This document shows positions 42,559 through 43,243 of a stretch of DNA of 43,243 nucleotides, piece after piece. The translations under genes were made by a program, and so were the position numbers. How positions within the stretch are numbered: the first letter of the stretch is position 1; the number at the start of each line of letters is the position of its first letter. The stretch is from contig CAZPIC010000020.1 in the NCBI GenBank assembly GCA_964586835.1, positions 1 through 43,243 on the forward strand, in the 5' to 3' direction. The stretch comes from CAZLYF01 sp964586835. GTDB lineage: Bacteria; Bacillota; Clostridia; Christensenellales; Aristaeellaceae. A model generated the notes under the pieces. It was not told where the DNA came from and did not search any database. It saw only the letters and a program-made list of their open reading frames with translations.

Positions 42559-42630
42559 GCATTGCGCCGGCTGGCGGTCGAGGGTGGCATAGCCATCCGT
42601 GAAGTCCTTGACGGGCAGCCGGCGCAATGC
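42559..42630. repeat. 15-bp perfect inverted repeat inside the IS element
   Basis: GCATTGCGCCGGCTG (42559-42573) and CAGCCGGCGCAATGC (42616-42630) flank a 42-base centre, located between the terminal repeats and the istB stop codon. It could form a strong hairpin at the 3' end of the transposase mRNA; no T run follows. Confidence 0.7.
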
Positions 42631-42646
42631 GGATCCCACCGTAGAA

Positions 42647-43243
42647 TCAGTTCTCAGCCAGCGCTGCTTTCAGTCGGTAAGAAGCACCGTTCATGTCCAG
42701 AACGTGGGAACGGAACGTCAGCCGGTCAATCAGCGCGGCAACCATCGTGGTGTTTTCGAACAGCTCTGTCCAGCGGGAGAACGGGAGGTTCGTCGTCACG
42801 ATCGTGCTCCCGCGCTCACTGCGGTCTGAAATGACCTTGAACAGGTGTTCAGACTGGTGCCGGTTGAAGCTCAGGTAACTCAGTTCATCCAGGATCAGCA
42901 GATGGGTCTGTTCCAATGCACGCTCCAGTTTTCCAAGACGGTAATGGTCCCGGGCCTCACACAGTTCCGTGGACAGGGTGGCAGCGTTCCTGAACAGCAC
43001 GCGGAACCCCTGTGCGCAGGCCTTTACCCCCAGCACAATCGCCAGATGCGTTTTGCCTCGCCCAGGATTTCCAATCATGACATTGTTTTATCGGGAGGAC
43101 ACGAACTGGCAGGCGGACAGCTCCCGGATGAAGAGAGGCGACACCGATTCGTTCAGCTGACTGAAATCAAATTCATCCAGAGTCTTTTACCTGAATTATT
43201 CACGAGCTTGAAGATGCGTGCAAAAATACAATCAGAACGATGC
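42647..43243 (-). pseudogene. istB: istB-like IS21 helper ATPase, broken and partial
   Basis: From 43078 the frame encodes 143 residues with Walker A GNPGRGKTH, Walker B LLILDELSYL, the STIVTTNLPFSRWTELF sensor region and RLTFRSHVLDMNG, as in IstB/DnaC-like ATPases. Upstream in the same frame KTLDEFDFSQLNES and LFIRELSACQFVSSR are clear IstB sequence, but a TAA at about 43088-43090 separates them from the Walker A part, where intact copies have Glu. Another TAA lies just before KTLDEF. About 60 N-terminal residues are outside the window. Confidence 0.82.

Larger units (their letters stand above)
42459..43243 (-). mobile_element. IS21-family insertion sequence, right part, truncated by window
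   Basis: The outer end begins TGTCAACTAAAAAGTGAGCC and contains a second AAAAGTGAACCA repeat 20 bases further in, the multiple-terminal-repeat pattern of IS21 elements with a TG terminus. The istB helper gene follows, reading inward on the minus strand. istA and the other end would lie beyond the window. The istB frame is broken, so this copy is probably dead. Confidence 0.72.

Overview
The window looks like the chromosome of a GC-rich anaerobic member of the Bacillota (Clostridia). This is inferred from clean sigma-A promoters (TTGACA, 17 bp, TATAAT-like), AGGAGG ribosome sites, a PPi-type phosphofructokinase, a DUF1858/DUF438 pair, a yqeM-hslO gene order and a group IIC intron. I see no rRNA, CRISPR array or prophage.

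Layout. 1-238: a likely insertion-sequence end, then tRNA-Leu(GAG) with promoter and terminator. 282-8478: single housekeeping or accessory genes (nudC, a MacB-like ABC transporter, a lipid/diacylglycerol kinase, a YqhD-type alcohol dehydrogenase, a serine hydrolase, DUF554, a zinc-ribbon protein). 8500-8755: an unidentified structured RNA with a strong promoter. 8792-12086: a glycolytic block on the minus strand, fba then PPi-phosphofructokinase, an intrinsic terminator, then ATP-phosphofructokinase. 12275-13261: a divergent E2-like acyltransferase with degenerate catalytic residues. 13293-20128: a minus-strand operon of DUF624 protein, YqeM-like methyltransferase, a decayed hslO, a HEAT-like protein, a zinc-ribbon/TPR/chitobiase-domain membrane protein and ftsH.

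20421-30254 is a plus-strand catabolic cluster: a ribose-type ABC transporter (binding protein, ATPase, permease), a TIM-barrel isomerase/epimerase, a class II aldolase, a CoA-disulfide-reductase-like flavoprotein, two CoA-transferase-family subunits and MtnA. A pduL remnant follows. MtnA plus a class II aldolase resembles the 5-deoxyribose / methylthioribose 'DHAP shunt', but no sugar kinase is visible, and the CoA-transferase beta subunit lacks the usual catalytic Glu. Next, on the other strand, are ahcY and mtaD, which also belong to S-adenosylmethionine by-product metabolism. This makes 20-34 kb the best candidate for an undescribed system.

34327-39748 holds a 13-unit hairpin tandem repeat, a MerR regulator, a group IIC intron inserted just behind a terminator hairpin, and a flavinylated lipoprotein reductase. 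The reductase promoter has a 19-bp spacer carrying an inverted repeat, the classic MerR architecture, so the regulator and reductase were probably one unit before the intron came between them. 39871-42028 has the DUF438/DUF1858 pair and a NusG-II-domain protein. The right end has a palindromic MITE-like element and a broken IS21-family element cut by the window edge.
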